Source of the DNA: Pochonia chlamydosporia 170
Lineage: Eukaryota; Ascomycota; Sordariomycetes; Hypocreales; Clavicipitaceae
Reading direction: 5' to 3'
NCBI RefSeq assembly: GCF_001653235.2
Contig: NC_035790.1
Coordinates: 2,294,001 to 2,358,000, forward strand
Length of the DNA: 64,000 bases
The notes beneath the pieces are model-generated. The model saw only the letters and a list, made by a program, of their open reading frames with translations, did no database searches and had not been told where the DNA came from. The position numbers and the translations under genes were made by a program. Positions 34,006-45,820 of this stretch are shown piece by piece. The first letter of the stretch is position 1; each line of letters starts with the position of its first letter.

Positions 34006-37000
34006 TCAAATATCCAACGGCCCCAACCCCCGCTCCCTAACAGCACTTTGCACAGCACTCTTGACTTGTTTCGCCGCATCCCGCCACGACTCCTGTCCCG
34101 CCCCTGGTCCCCCGTCCTGCTCTACAAGGACATCCAGCCACCGAAGAAGGGCGACTGTCTTTTCAAGATCCTTCTCCTCCTTGACCACTTCGACCAAGTA
34201 CTTCTCAAACACATCGACATCGCCACCGTGCGGTCCCTCCTCCTGAGTTTCAGTGTGCCACGCATCAAGCATATCCTTCACTTCTCTCATCGACGAGACA
34301 CCCGAGTTGGCAAATGTTACCTTTTTGGGAGGCGCGGGGAACCATATCTTCCTTTGGCCACCTGTTAGGGCATTCTCTGCGTCCGGGGTGCGATGTCTCC
34401 GGCTTGGTGCATCGAGACCGGATCGGAGGGCCATTCTTCGCCGGCGGTGATCTGCAATGACTTCCTTGCGAACATCTTCTGGTAGCTCTGCGAGGAATTC
34501 GGCATCCAGTTCTTCGATTTCCTCAATAGCAGGACTTGCGCTGCCCTTCTTGAGTGTTTGGAAGTTTGTTTGCACGACTCCGGCTTGAGCGTCCCGCTGA
34601 CGCTGTGCCTTGCCAAACATGCCTCGAATTCCACCTCCACCGCGTTTGGTGGGCGTGGTTTGCTTTCTTGGCTGGACAAGATGGTCTCTTCTTGGTGATT
34701 GGGGTTGTGCGGGTCGTTGTCCATAAGACGCGAGGACTTCGGCTTTCATATCGTCGGGCAAGGCGTTGAAGACTTCAGCATCGATCTGTGAGGGCAGCAC
34801 ATCCACTGGGAGGGGACTCTCTGATCTCGCGGTATTTCGAGCGGGACTTTGTCGTGATCGTTGGCCCATTAGTCTGCTCCGGATGTCGGTTGGCAACTCG
34901 GCCATGACAGCGGGATCCGGATTGCTGGGGAGGATGAACTGAGTTCCGGATACGTTCAACGGGGTGTTTGCTTTGGCATCTTCCTGTGCAGCCTTGGAGA
35001 GAGCCATGGCAGGATGAACCTTTGGCTTGCGAGGCGTCAATGGATCGTCCGTGATGGGGTCCGCGTCTATGCCCCGACTAGGGGACGGTTTCGGTTTTTG
35101 AGGGCTTTCAATGTCGTCAATGACTTCAGTACGTGATGACTTCTTCGCCGAGGATGGACCTCCGAACGGACCAAAGCTCAGAGTCCGTTGACTGCTCTCC
35201 GTGGGACGTGCCTGTGCTTTTATCGGGACCAGTTTCGTCATCTGCACACCTAACCCGCGGAGATCTCCTGGACTGAACTTGAATGACCTCAAGATAGTGA
35301 CTGCCTCTTTGCCGATTGTTTCGTAGTTGTGTGTCGGGACACCAAAAGTCGCACTCTTGTTGAATGTGTCGCATCTGCCGTGGCCGAGATGCTTGGCTGG
35401 ATCCAACGGAGCGTCAAGTGATCTCCTCATGATCTTCATGGTGAGATGCGTACCCCTGACTTGCTCATTGATAAGACGTTTTTCCAACTCTTTGCACAAG
35501 TTGAACACAAACTCTTCTGCTTCAGGCTGGCTGATGAACCGAATTCCCCAGTTTACTTCGGCGGATACAGACTTTCTTGGCGGTTGCTCGCCTACGTCTG
35601 TTCGGTCGATGCCTCGCGCATAGTCCGCCAGCTTCTCGCTGGTCTTGGGTCCAAGAGCAGCCGTCAGGCGCTCTTTCGATACGTTGCGAATGTCTTTGAC
35701 GAACTTGATGCCCAATTCCTCGAGTTTCCCACCTATACTATGGGAAACACCTGGTAGTTGCTCGACTGTTAATTCGCCCACAACGTCCAGCACTGCCTCT
35801 GGCTTAAGCTGATACTGCCCTGCTGGCTTGGCCCGCCTCAAGGCAACTTTCGCCTGTAGAATGTTACCTCCGATACCCACGGAAACATCGCATCCCGTTT
35901 TAGCCTTGATACTTTGCCGAAGGCTAGAGGCGATCTCATCCGCTTTCTCCTGCTCTCGCCATACGTTGCCTTCGTCGACACCAATACCCTGGGAGCCGGA
36001 CGCAGAGTGAACGACAGCAGTGGCATCTATCAAAGCTTCATCAACACTAACGCTTTGTACTACTCCTCCAATGGATATGATTGATTCGTAAAATAGCCGG
36101 CTAGCTTCTTCGTAGGCTGGGAAGTCGTAGGGCAATACCTTTAGATCGGGACACAGCTCTGTGGCACGTTTCATCCACATTCCATTCTTGACGCCAAACT
36201 TGCGAGCTGGGTAATTGCAGCTTGCAATCTCAGATCCCGGACCACTGCTATGTGCCACAACGGTGGGCTTGTCGACAAATTCTGGGTTGCGCTTCAGCGA
36301 CACTGCGCAGAAAAAGCTGTCAAAGTCGATGTGCATAATGTAGCCCCTCGCGCCAGGTTTCTTTTTGAAGTTCTTTTGCGTCAGTCCTTTCTCAGCAGCT
36401 AGCCTCTGCATCGACGACTTGAGACTTGCTTTCCACGTTGACAGGTGATGTAATCTGCTTTCCGAGTAAAATTGCTTGAGAAACTCTGGGTTGGCCGTTG
36501 ATGACTTGCGTAGACGAGGATCTGACAATAACCAAGCATTGTGCTCCTCTGATGTCATTTCTTTTGCTGGCTCGGCAGCGGGAGAAGGACTGACAGGATC
36601 AATCAAGGTAGCCGGTCGCCTAGGTGGCTTCATGGAGTGATCCGGGGTGTCATATGCGGTAGGGATGTCTGCAGATTTGCTCATGTCGCTCATGCTAGGG
36701 CTGACTTCGGAATGCTTTAGCAACAGTTCATTTGTTTCGACTGGTGTCTGTTCCTCATCTGCGGTATTTGATTCTGCTGGTTTTGATGGGGTTTGTATCT
36801 TTTCTGCCAGCTGGGTCCAGCCTTGGCTGGGGAGGGGCGCAGAAGGCTTGAACTGGGAGGTGTAGAAGCTATTATCCGTTTGTTCCTTATATCCCCTTCT
36901 GGCTGTCGGACTTGCCTGCGTCATGCCATTCTCTCCATCGAATTTGAGAACCTTTTGCTTCTGGCCTTCGTCCAGCACGCGGTAATTGCCCCATGGCATC

Positions 37001-37470
37001 AGTTTGCCAGCAGCCACGGAGTCCACAATCCACGCAGGCTTAACTATTCGATATCTGCCAAATTCAACACTTTTCTTTGGCGGCAAGGTGGATGCGATGA
37101 TGTGAGTAGCCATAGTCTTTGAGTCCAAATACTGCAGAAAGCCGCCGCCATGCTGTACGATTTCGCGATGAAGGCTGTACCTGAGTCAGCGTAAGTCGAC
37201 ATAGTAGGAGATTGGATACGCATACACATGCAACGGGGGTTGAGTATAGCCGGTGACGTGAGCTACAATTCCCTTGAATATCTGAGGCTTGTCGGACGCG
37301 GCGCGCATGTCGGCGTCGAGATTCTGAAGCTTGATCTTCTTCTGGCGGAAGTAATCCCCGAATCCCCCAAACTCGCTCCCCTCATATTCGTCGCCATCCT
37401 CGCCCTCAAATTTGTGACCCTCTATCCTCTTACGGACCAGAGAGGAGTTCTTGTCCAGAACGCTGCCCAT
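34006..37470 (-). CDS. REV1: DNA repair protein REV1 (Y-family polymerase)
   Basis: Two exons, 37226-37470 and 34006-37180 (45-bp intron), 1139 residues. A BRCT domain spans roughly residues 60-150 (KGIVAHVTGYTQPPLHV joined to YSLHREIVQHGGGF). The catalytic core follows: MHIDFDSFF supplies D367 and D369, SVDEA supplies D462 and E463, and GIGGNILQAKVALRRAKPAGQY is the fingers/palm block. Further on come little-finger motifs, then three ubiquitin-binding-motif-like repeats of the LPxDxxxEV type (AELPTDIRSRL, NALPDDMKAEVL, AELPEDVRKEVI). A C-terminal helical domain of the Rev7/polymerase-binding type ends the protein. REV1 inserts dCMP opposite lesions and scaffolds polymerase zeta in the nucleus. 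Three UBMs would be one more than usual. It is divergent from the RED-like gene. Confidence 0.95.
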
Positions 37471-37966
37471 TTTGGTTGTGATGAATGTTTCAGCCGTGCT
37501 CCAAAACTTAGTCCAGCGAGAACAGTAAGTCGGGCAAGTTGGCCTCGGTCATGGTCCGGATGTTCATGCTTTCGTCATGAAGATGCCTGCGATGACTGCA
37601 GTGAGGTGATGCGACCGAGATAAATGGGTGGCGAAAAGGGGTTAACCTGTGACTTTATCCAAAAAATGTTGCTTTCAATGTCCAAGGGTCGGCGTGATCG
37701 GAAGTGAGTTCACGAAGACGATTTGCATGGGTGAGACCGTGTAAAGTGGAGAATCGGCCATCGCGCCTTTCACACGTCATCCCGTGACTGGTCGCAATAA
37801 GAGCACTGAAAAAGAGAGAGACAAAGACCATTCAGCCAGTCATCCGGTGGATTCTTCATTCGCCACAGGCTTCAGCCTCGATTGGCGAGGCTGGAAATGC
37901 TTCCTTCACTGACATCCAAGTGAAATTGCAGCACCTCCAGCTGGCTGGTTGCCGGCCACTGCCACC
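37471..37966. promoter_or_regulatory. Bidirectional promoter REV1 / RED-like gene
   Basis: A 496-bp head-to-head promoter between two conserved nuclear genes. No specific element was recognised. The RED-like start has a perfect GCCACC-ATG context. Confidence 0.45.
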
Positions 37967-39608
37967 ATGAATAATGAACAGTTCCGCAAGTTAATACTTC
38001 CAAATTCGAAGCCATCACCAGACTCCAAGAATGGCCCGTCTCCTCCTACCTCAACGGCTAGCCGTGGCGCAACACTCGGATCCCGCCAACGATCGAGCAT
38101 ACCCATGACGCCGTAAGTCCAAGTATCCAAAGGATGCTTTTGTCCTATGCTAAATGAGGTACAGGCGGTCCGTCGCGAGTCATCAGAACGATTTTGCCCG
38201 GCAACTTGCAGAACGGAACCAATCAGACCGAGCGCAGAAAAGGTTCAAAACGTCGGCGCCGAAAGGGGTCAAGCTGGCGGAAGGGTATGTCGACCGCGCG
38301 CAAAACCGAGAGACTACGGAAAACGATGATCGAGAAGCGAGATTAAAAGCCCTCGAAGAGTCGCTCAAGAAAGAGGAGATTGACAAGGAAACCTATGAGC
38401 AGCTACGGTTTCAGATCGCTGGAGGCGACTTGGAAAGCACACATTTAGTCAAGGGACTCGACTTTAAACTTCTCGAGAGAATACGGAGAGGAGAAGATGT
38501 GTATAGCGGCAAGCCATCAGATTTGACGAAATCACCGACAGGAGACGACGAAGACGTAGACGATGCCTTTGACGAGCTCGAGACACAAGAAGTCCATGCC
38601 ATTGAAAGGGAACAGGCTGCAAAGAAAAAGGGACAGTTATCTACGGTTGTCACGGGCAAGAAAAGAACAAGAGACCAAATTTTGGCCGATATGAAGGCAG
38701 CCAGAGCCGCAGCAAAGGCGCAAGCCGAGCCTGCCCTGGGTGACCGATTCCGCAAGATTGGCACGACGCAAAAACTCGGCACTCGCATTGAGAGAGATAG
38801 CAAAGGTCGAGAGGTACTGATTATTGTTGACGCTGATGGTCATGAAAAGCGCAAAGTTAGAAAACCACAGCCAGGCGAAGAGGAGCAGCCAAGGAGTGAT
38901 TTGCCCATGCCCGATAAAGATGCAATGCCACTGGGCATGGAAGTACCCGAGCAATACAGGAAGACAGAAGAGCCAGATGCTGAAGATGATGGAGAGGTCA
39001 ACATTTTTGATGACGTTGGGGATGACTACGACCCATTGGCTGGCATGGACGAGTCGGGGTCAGATTCGGACTCGGAGCCCACGAAGAAAACAACGACTGA
39101 CAATGACGTTTCACAAGACAAGTCAGAGACAAAGTCAACATCAATGCCGCCGCCTCCAAGACCGCAAACAAGTACCAGAAACTATTTTCAAGATTCCAAG
39201 ACACGACTCATATCGGAAGAGGCAGGGGACCGCGCGCCATCCATGTCAGACCCAGCGATCATGGCGGCCATCAAAAAGGCCGCAGCATTACGTCCAATTG
39301 AGACAGAAGACGATGATGACGAATCTCGTGAGGAGAAGAAGGCGGCTGAAGAGCGGAGAAAGAAGTTATTACAAATGTCTCAACGAGACGACGATGACCT
39401 TGATATGGGCTTCGGAACCAGCAAATATGAAGACGAAGAGGACTTTGAAGATCACAAACTAAGTTCCTGGGGCGACAATAACGATGACGGAGAAGGGGGC
39501 AGTAGCCGAAATGCGCGAGGTGGTCGCAAAAAAGGGTCAAAGAAGCGTAAGGGCGATGGGAAAGAGGCTGAAGACTTTCTTCGGATGATGGGCTCCCGGA
39601 AGGCGTGA
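37967..39608 (+). CDS. RED-like (IK) spliceosomal protein
   Basis: Two exons, 37967-38112 and 38165-39608 (52-bp intron), 529 residues. The N-terminal half matches the RED-like N-terminal domain: MNNEQFRKLIL, SRQRSSIPMTP joined to RSVASHQNDFARQLAERNQ, SAPKGVKLAEGYVDRA, and FQIAGGDLESTHLVKGLDFK with LLERIRRGEDVY. The rest is highly charged with acidic runs and a Lys-rich end (RKKGSKKRKGDGK). In metazoans and fungi RED/IK works with Smu1 in the spliceosomal B complex and affects splicing of short introns, which fits a genome full of short introns. Assignment is strong for the N-terminal domain; the C-terminal part is low-complexity. Confidence 0.9.
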
Positions 39609-40620
39609 TGATGATCTGTCATGGAGTAGAGTAGACACTATATTAACTAGTGGATAAATGGAAACTATGGTTTGTGTAACCGTAAGCGGAACTGTCGTTG
39701 CAATAAATGTACGATGCAATAAATGTACCATGAAGGACAAGGCGTATGCAAGCCACTCTGGGGTTTCCGCCTTGGCCGGGGTCGGGTTATGGGGGGAACC
39801 ATTCTGTTCAAGAAGGCTCGATTTAGTTCAAGTTGGGGAAGAATACACGAGTAAGGGAATTGGTCATGATCATCATCGGGGAAAACAACCTGCAAGAACA
39901 TGACAAGTGGTGGGGGGGAGCCAAGAGAGAGGATATGGCAACACTCGCATTCTGACACTCCGTAATCCGGACTCCGACTTGCACCAGTTGACATCAAATC
40001 AAATCTTCCAGTCAACCGTCGCCTGTATTTGCAACCAGTTGACAACAGTCGGCAACGGCCCCTGAATCAAGTAAGCCGCTTGCCAAGGCGCTTAGCACCT
40101 GTTGCCTGGCGTTGCCGGACTTCCAACTTTTACCGGAGGGGCAATCCACGCGCCGCCAAAGAACATTGAATGGCAGACTCTGGTCAAGTCAAGTCAAGTT
40201 CCATTGAAACTCGGCGGGGGCCCCGCCATTTTCCCCTCGTTCAAAAATTCGGGGATTGACAATTTGTTGGCATTTCTAAACTATTTTGTGGAGAACATTG
40301 AAGCTGTGACGAGTTTACGACTATCGCATCGGTCTGCTTCGGAGACCTGGAGCCGGATCAAACCATTTCACGGCAAACTCCTGATGCGCTCGTAGACAGT
40401 GAAGTCCACCTCGTCCAAGAATTTAAATACGGGCCATTGATCCCTCCTTCGTTCTTCATTCTGTAGACGTAGACTACATGTTGCAAGGCATTCGTCTGTG
40501 CTGTCTCCTGCGTTATCTGCACCACTGCGTTGACTTTCAAACTTTCAATTGGTGAGACTCGGTGCACTGCTGAGTTTTTAGACGACGACAACAAGATCAA
40601 ACGACCTCGAAATCCGCAAT
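39609..40620. other. Intergenic region
   Basis: About 1 kb between the RED-like gene and the nucleoside hydrolase gene; no gene or element recognised beyond ACTCCGTA words near 39957. Confidence 0.5.
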
Positions 40621-42097
40621 ATGACTGTCTCTGCGGCATCTCGCGTCCCCGTGTGGTTGGACTGCGACCCAGGCCACGATGTACGTATTGCGTTGCCTTT
40701 TCTCAATTCTGTTTAGAGTTGCGATTTCTGCTTTTGGACTTGTTTTTTGACTTTCACTCTTCTCTTTCGCATTTGCAAGCCACTGCCTAATTGGCATACG
40801 CCTTTCAAGAGCCCGCGCATATCAATTCTCTATACAATGCCTTCACACATGGAATACTGACATTAATTTGCAGGACGCCTTTGCCATGCTCCTGGCAGCC
40901 TACCACCCTCGCATCAACCTCCTCGGCATCTCCTCAGTGTTCGGAAACGCATCAATAAGGCAAGTCACAACACACCCACTCAACACACCCAGCAATGGTT
41001 TCTAACCACCTCAAAATCAGTCACACAACCTGGAATGCCGCCTCCGTCCTCACAGCCATCGGCAAAGAAAAAGACGTCCCCCTCTACCGCGGCGCCGTCA
41101 AAGCCCTAGAACGCCCTCCCGCGCACGCCCCCGAAGTCCACGGCGAATCCGGCCTCGAAGGCACATTCCTCCTCCCCAAGCCAGAATGCGAGCCCGTCGA
41201 CAAGGACGCCGTCGAGGCCATGTATGAAGCTCTCATGGCTCAGCCCAAGGACACGGCATGGCTCGTCGCCACCGGCTCACTCACCAATGTTGGCGCTCTG
41301 CTCCGCACGCACCCCGAGGTCACGGCGCACATCAAGGGCATCAGCATCATGGGCGGCTCCTTTGGCGAAGGGTTCTCAGACGCGCCCCTCAGCCATGTCG
41401 ATGACAAGGATCGCATCGGCAACATTGGCCACTGGGCGGAGTTCAACATCCTCATTGACCCCGAGGCCGCGGCGGAGGTGTTCCACAACAAGGAAGTGGC
41501 TAGGAAGACGACTCTTGTGCCGCTGGATCTGAGTCATCAGGTGTTGGCTACGAATGACGTGCGAAACATGTTGTTGTACGGGCTGGACGGCAAGCAGGAC
41601 GGCAAGGGTAAAACAACGTTGCGAGAAATGCTCGTGGAGTTGCTGTATTTCTTTGCCTCGACATATGCGTACGTTTTTTTACTCCCATCAATACTTCTGA
41701 AACATTGGATGGCAGACTAACAAACAGCAGCAACGTATTCGGCATCACGGACGGTCCTCCACTGCACGATCCCATCGCTGTGGCCGCAGTTCTAATCGGC
41801 ACCGCCGACGAGATCCCCTTCTCAGAATGGCACGAGAAGAAGAGCACACACCCCAAGCACAACGAACGCTTCAATGTCACCGTCGTCACAGAAGGCACCT
41901 TTGAGGAAGCCAAAGCTGGTACCACACAGACGGGCCGCACCATCGCCAAGGTGCTTCCCGCTGGAGAAGAAGGCGTCAGAATACCCCGAAGCGTAGACGT
42001 CCCGCGGTTCTGGCGTGAGATTGAAGCGTGTGTCTCACGCGCCGACGAAGTGAACAAGAAGAAGGGCAAGACATTCTGGGAAGAGTACAGACCATGA
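40621..42097 (+). CDS. Inosine-uridine preferring nucleoside hydrolase
   Basis: Four exons: 40621-40680, 40874-40959, 41021-41668 and 41731-42097, 386 residues. The calcium-binding DxDxGxDD motif forms across the first splice (WLDCDPGHD joined to DAFAMLLA). Further family features are GISSVFGNASI, LVATGSLTNVGALL, ISIMGGS, the AEFNILIDPEAAAEVF block and DGPPLHDPIAVA. These enzymes split ribonucleosides to base and ribose in purine/pyrimidine salvage; the fungal homologue is yeast Urh1. Intron 2 is a GC-AG intron (AG|GCAAGT, TCTAAC branch, TCAG end); no GT donor keeps the frame. The exon 4 start could also be 41728 (one extra Ser). Confidence 0.93.
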
Positions 42098-42277
42098 GAT
42101 GGAACTCGTTTTTGAGGTAAAAAGCCCGCTTGTCTATACGGTGCTTCTTGGGTATAGTATTTAAAACTGAAATGTATGCCGTATGCTTGCTATTCTATAT
42201 GATGAAGATGAAATTCTGAGGATAAACGGTAAGAACAGAGCGGATATCAGGGATTGTTACACAATATAGTTAGAGTT

Positions 42278-43291
42278 TTACAATTGAGCCTCTCGACTCG
42301 AGTTTAGACCCATGATCATCTTGAGACTCCGCTCATATGTCCACACTGTGACGGCACTAGCTGGCGCAGACTTTATCAGACTGATAGGGAGACCCTTGTA
42401 TAATCCACGGATTCCTTCTGTCCTCGCAATGGTGGATATGGCTCGCAAGGCACCCGAATACTCGGGTATATCGTTGTAGACGTATCGGGCCCTCATCGGC
42501 CCTTGTACTTGTATTCGTTTCCGAACAAGATCCAGCGGAAACACGGCCGTCTTGGCAATAACACTGCCCACTACACCTGCAGTCGCATCTTCACCACCCC
42601 ACGGCATATTGAAGCCAGATAGCTGCAGTCGCAGTCCCTCGTATGTGACGAAGAATATGCCCATAAATGGCACAATCTGGCCCAGGGCGGGGCCAATTCC
42701 CCGAAAGAAGCCGCGGTACCCTTCATCCCGTTTAATATCCCAGATGGCGCCTTTCAGGGAACTGTATATCCTGTGACGTCCCTGGGCGGCGAACCTCGTC
42801 CGCAGCAAGTCGAGAGGATATGTGACCGACGTAGCTAGCGCTCCTGACGAGGCGCCCGCGATGAAACTCTCCGCCGCGTCGGGTAGCCTCGTCGGTAGCG
42901 CTGTTTGTAAGAACAGCGTCGTAGTGCGATATGTGGTAAATTGTATGGAGGCATAGCAGACGTATAATAGCTCGGCGGGGACGTTGCCCTTCCAGAGCGC
43001 GGTGACGCCCTCGTGTCGGAGGATGTGTTTTAGTGTTGCAATGGTGCCGTGGTATGCGGGCGCTGTGCGAAGAGGAGCGAGAGGGTCGGAGAGGGAATAT
43101 GGCTGGAGTTGAAGCCGGATTTTGACAACGTCTAGCGGTGCGACGATGAATCTGTGACGTTTTGATTAGCGGTGAGGTGTCGCCGGGCATGTGCATGTTT
43201 CATACCGAGATACAAGGCCGGCAATGGCACCAGCAGAAACAACCTGAAGTCTCGTCCCTTCATCCTTGAGACGTGTCCCTCGAGTAGACAT
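42278..43291 (-). CDS. Mitochondrial carrier, probable thiamine pyrophosphate carrier
   Basis: Two exons, 43206-43291 and 42278-43151 (54-bp intron), 319 residues. It has three mitochondrial-carrier repeats: [27 protein letters not shown] and [14 protein letters not shown], each with an RHEG/RDEG/RTEG-type follow-up ([28 protein letters not shown]). The N terminus ([18 protein letters not shown]) and the second repeat resemble Tpc1, which imports thiamine pyrophosphate into the matrix. The substrate call is from overall resemblance; a related nucleotide or cofactor carrier is possible. Confidence 0.82.
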
Positions 43292-45820
43292 GCGGCCTTC
43301 TGGAGGCGCTGCCTCGCTCTCGCATGCCAACGTCGCCAGCTTGTCTGCTGGAGCTGCTTGAACGAGCTCCCGCCTGCTCCGGTACCAACCTTGAAAGGAC
43401 TCTCGTCCTGCTGGCTTTGAAATACCGAAGATGTGACGGTATACGGAAGCGCGGCGGAGTGTCCGGACGTCAGCGCAGGTTCTCCGTGTATCGGCGGGTT
43501 GGTTGCGATGAAGTCGCTATCTCGGGGTAATTTTTTGTTGGGGAGGATGCAGGTCGAAATAATATGGGTGATTGTTTTTTGTTATGCGCCGATTCGGAAG
43601 GATAGAGGAACTGGAATGTGGATATGCTCTTTGGGTGTGTTGATGAGTCGTTTCGGGGTGTGTTTTGTTGTTTGTCTGGGATGGATTATTTTGACGTATC
43701 GATGATATCGATAATGTCTGTCAGCCAGGTCTGGTGCAATCAAGGAATGCAGCGACTTGCGGCTGGGCGCCGATTGGCTGCAGTCTGACGTGTGTCCATT
43801 GTTGAACGTCAAGCTTTGGGGCGGCAGGAGACGGCATGCGGCGGTTTGCAGCGGCGTGGGAACTACAGTGCCGGCCAGACTGGTTGTGCCTTTGCCAAAT
43901 CATTGTTCAACGGACCGAACAAAATTTTGACGATTTGACGATCAACAGGGACGTCATTGTGTGGCTGTTGAATGTGACAAAATGCCAATGTTGTAATATT
44001 ATAGAGTCAATGTTGACTGAATGATGCGCGCGGTTGGTCCGACAAGGCCCAAGGCTAAGTTATGCAGGACATCGGACGCATTTCGGTGGTCATCTGGTGT
44101 CTCGTGTTTGATGCTTTGAGACTGCAGAAAGTGCAGAAAGTGCAGCAAACAATCTTCATTGTCACCCAGACCACGATACTACTTGACAACAAGGTTCATG
44201 TGCCTGAACATGGCTCTAATGAAAGCCTAAAGCAGGGTCTAGAAATTAACTTTCACATGCAACTCAAGACAACATTGAAACATTGAGCCCCAGCCGCCAC
44301 TCACTGACCATCAAGCCTTGGGCAGCATTTTGGCTCACTGTCCACACCACATGTGCGTCGAGAACATTGAAGGCATTGCCACTCAACTGCAACTTCAGAA
44401 TGGCTTCATCTTGCCTACACATACCACCGCCAGTGCCACCAGAGATGCATTATGTCGCAAGCCGATCCATCGACATTACACCAGACGCTTGCAGTGCTGT
44501 GCAGTCACATTGTGGTTCCACTTGCTGCTTGTCATCAAACACCACACACCAGTTGGCTGCACTGCGCTACACTGCATTCTCCATCCTCATTTCATCAATT
44601 GATGTCTTGCCCATCTCAATCACCTGAGCTCACCATCATCCACCGTAACCGTGGTCATGGCCTGCGAAACCCCCACGTAATAAGTCTGGTCCTCATTATT
44701 AGCCAAGATGACCAGAAGGCGATCAGCTGGTGCCAAATACCTCTACGCCAGTTGGTCCAGACAAAAGTCACTCACTCACTCTCCAGCCGGCACGGAGCCT
44801 GTCCGCAAGCCTCCGTGAGCCCAGAGCCGAACAAAGTCCAGTCCCATGTCCCATGTCCCATCCATGTCCCAGTTCCCAAACGGCAAAGCTTCCTTTGCTC
44901 CGAAAAGCCATCCTCCACAGCAATTGAAGACACGGTGTGTGTCATTGGGCCATCGAGCCAGCCCCAGAGCGGCTGTAACGTGCAAAAAACGGGGTCATGG
45001 CTGAAAGGATGAATGCGGGACCAGAAGAATTGAGCACTTGAGCAGTCAAGGTCTAATACAATACCGTCCGGCACAAATACACTTGGCACTCTGTCTGGTA
45101 CAATACAGGATTGGACAATAGAAACAAGAGACCACATGCGCTTGAACCTGCATGTTTGATCATTAACTTTTCCTACTGAGTGTCCACAAGGTTCAAGACC
45201 AATCGAAGCAAGGTTCAAGAGGTTCAAGGTGTTCAAGGTGTTCAAGGTGACCAAGGTTGCATGGAGAATCTTGCTTGCAGGAGCAATCATACCAGGCTGT
45301 ATCTAGCTCGCCCGGTGTGTCCCACGTAAAGGACGGCCTTGACCCGCGTCACTTGACGGAGACTTGCTACTTGACTATTTGACATACAACCCAAGCTCCT
45401 CCTCTTTTCATCTTTCCACTCATACTTCTTTTCTTTTGAACTCTTCCTTCTTCCTGTCTTGTTGTCTCTTTTCCCTCACATGCACACCTTGGCACCATCG
45501 ACAGCGACGCGAGCGTTGGTTCGGACCTTCCGTTGGTAGCCTACAACCCCAGTCGTCCGACTTGCCTTGGAGGGGCAAGGCTCAATCTCGATTTCGACGT
45601 CACCTTACCCTTTGAGCTTGTGATACGATAAAAATACCAGCAGAGCTTCAAATTCAGGCAACGCACATGTGAAGAATTGACTGGGCCACCAATTTCAACG
45701 ACAATACACCAAATCCTTTCTGTCGTCAATCTTAGAAAAAAAAGGGTCCCCCATCCCTCGACCTTGACGCATCTCCTCCGAACCACCATCTCTCGACCTT
45801 ACACCACACATCACAACACC
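43292..45820. other. Long intergenic region (2.5 kb) with short tandem repeats
   Basis: No gene supported on either strand. It contains small tandem repeats: AGTGCAGAA-type near 44127-44146, CCCATGT near 44843-44870, and GTTCAAGGT at 45211-45249. The final 400 bp are pyrimidine-rich, as in a promoter/5' leader. Confidence 0.5.
45211..45249 (+). repeat. GTTCAAGGT tandem repeat
   Basis: Three near-perfect 9-bp units of GTTCAAGGT, preceded by two diverged copies. Confidence 0.7.

Noticed and set aside
42732..43196. Minus-strand frame inside the carrier gene
   Set aside because: It is a shifted frame of the carrier; the carrier repeats are fully accounted for in the other frame.
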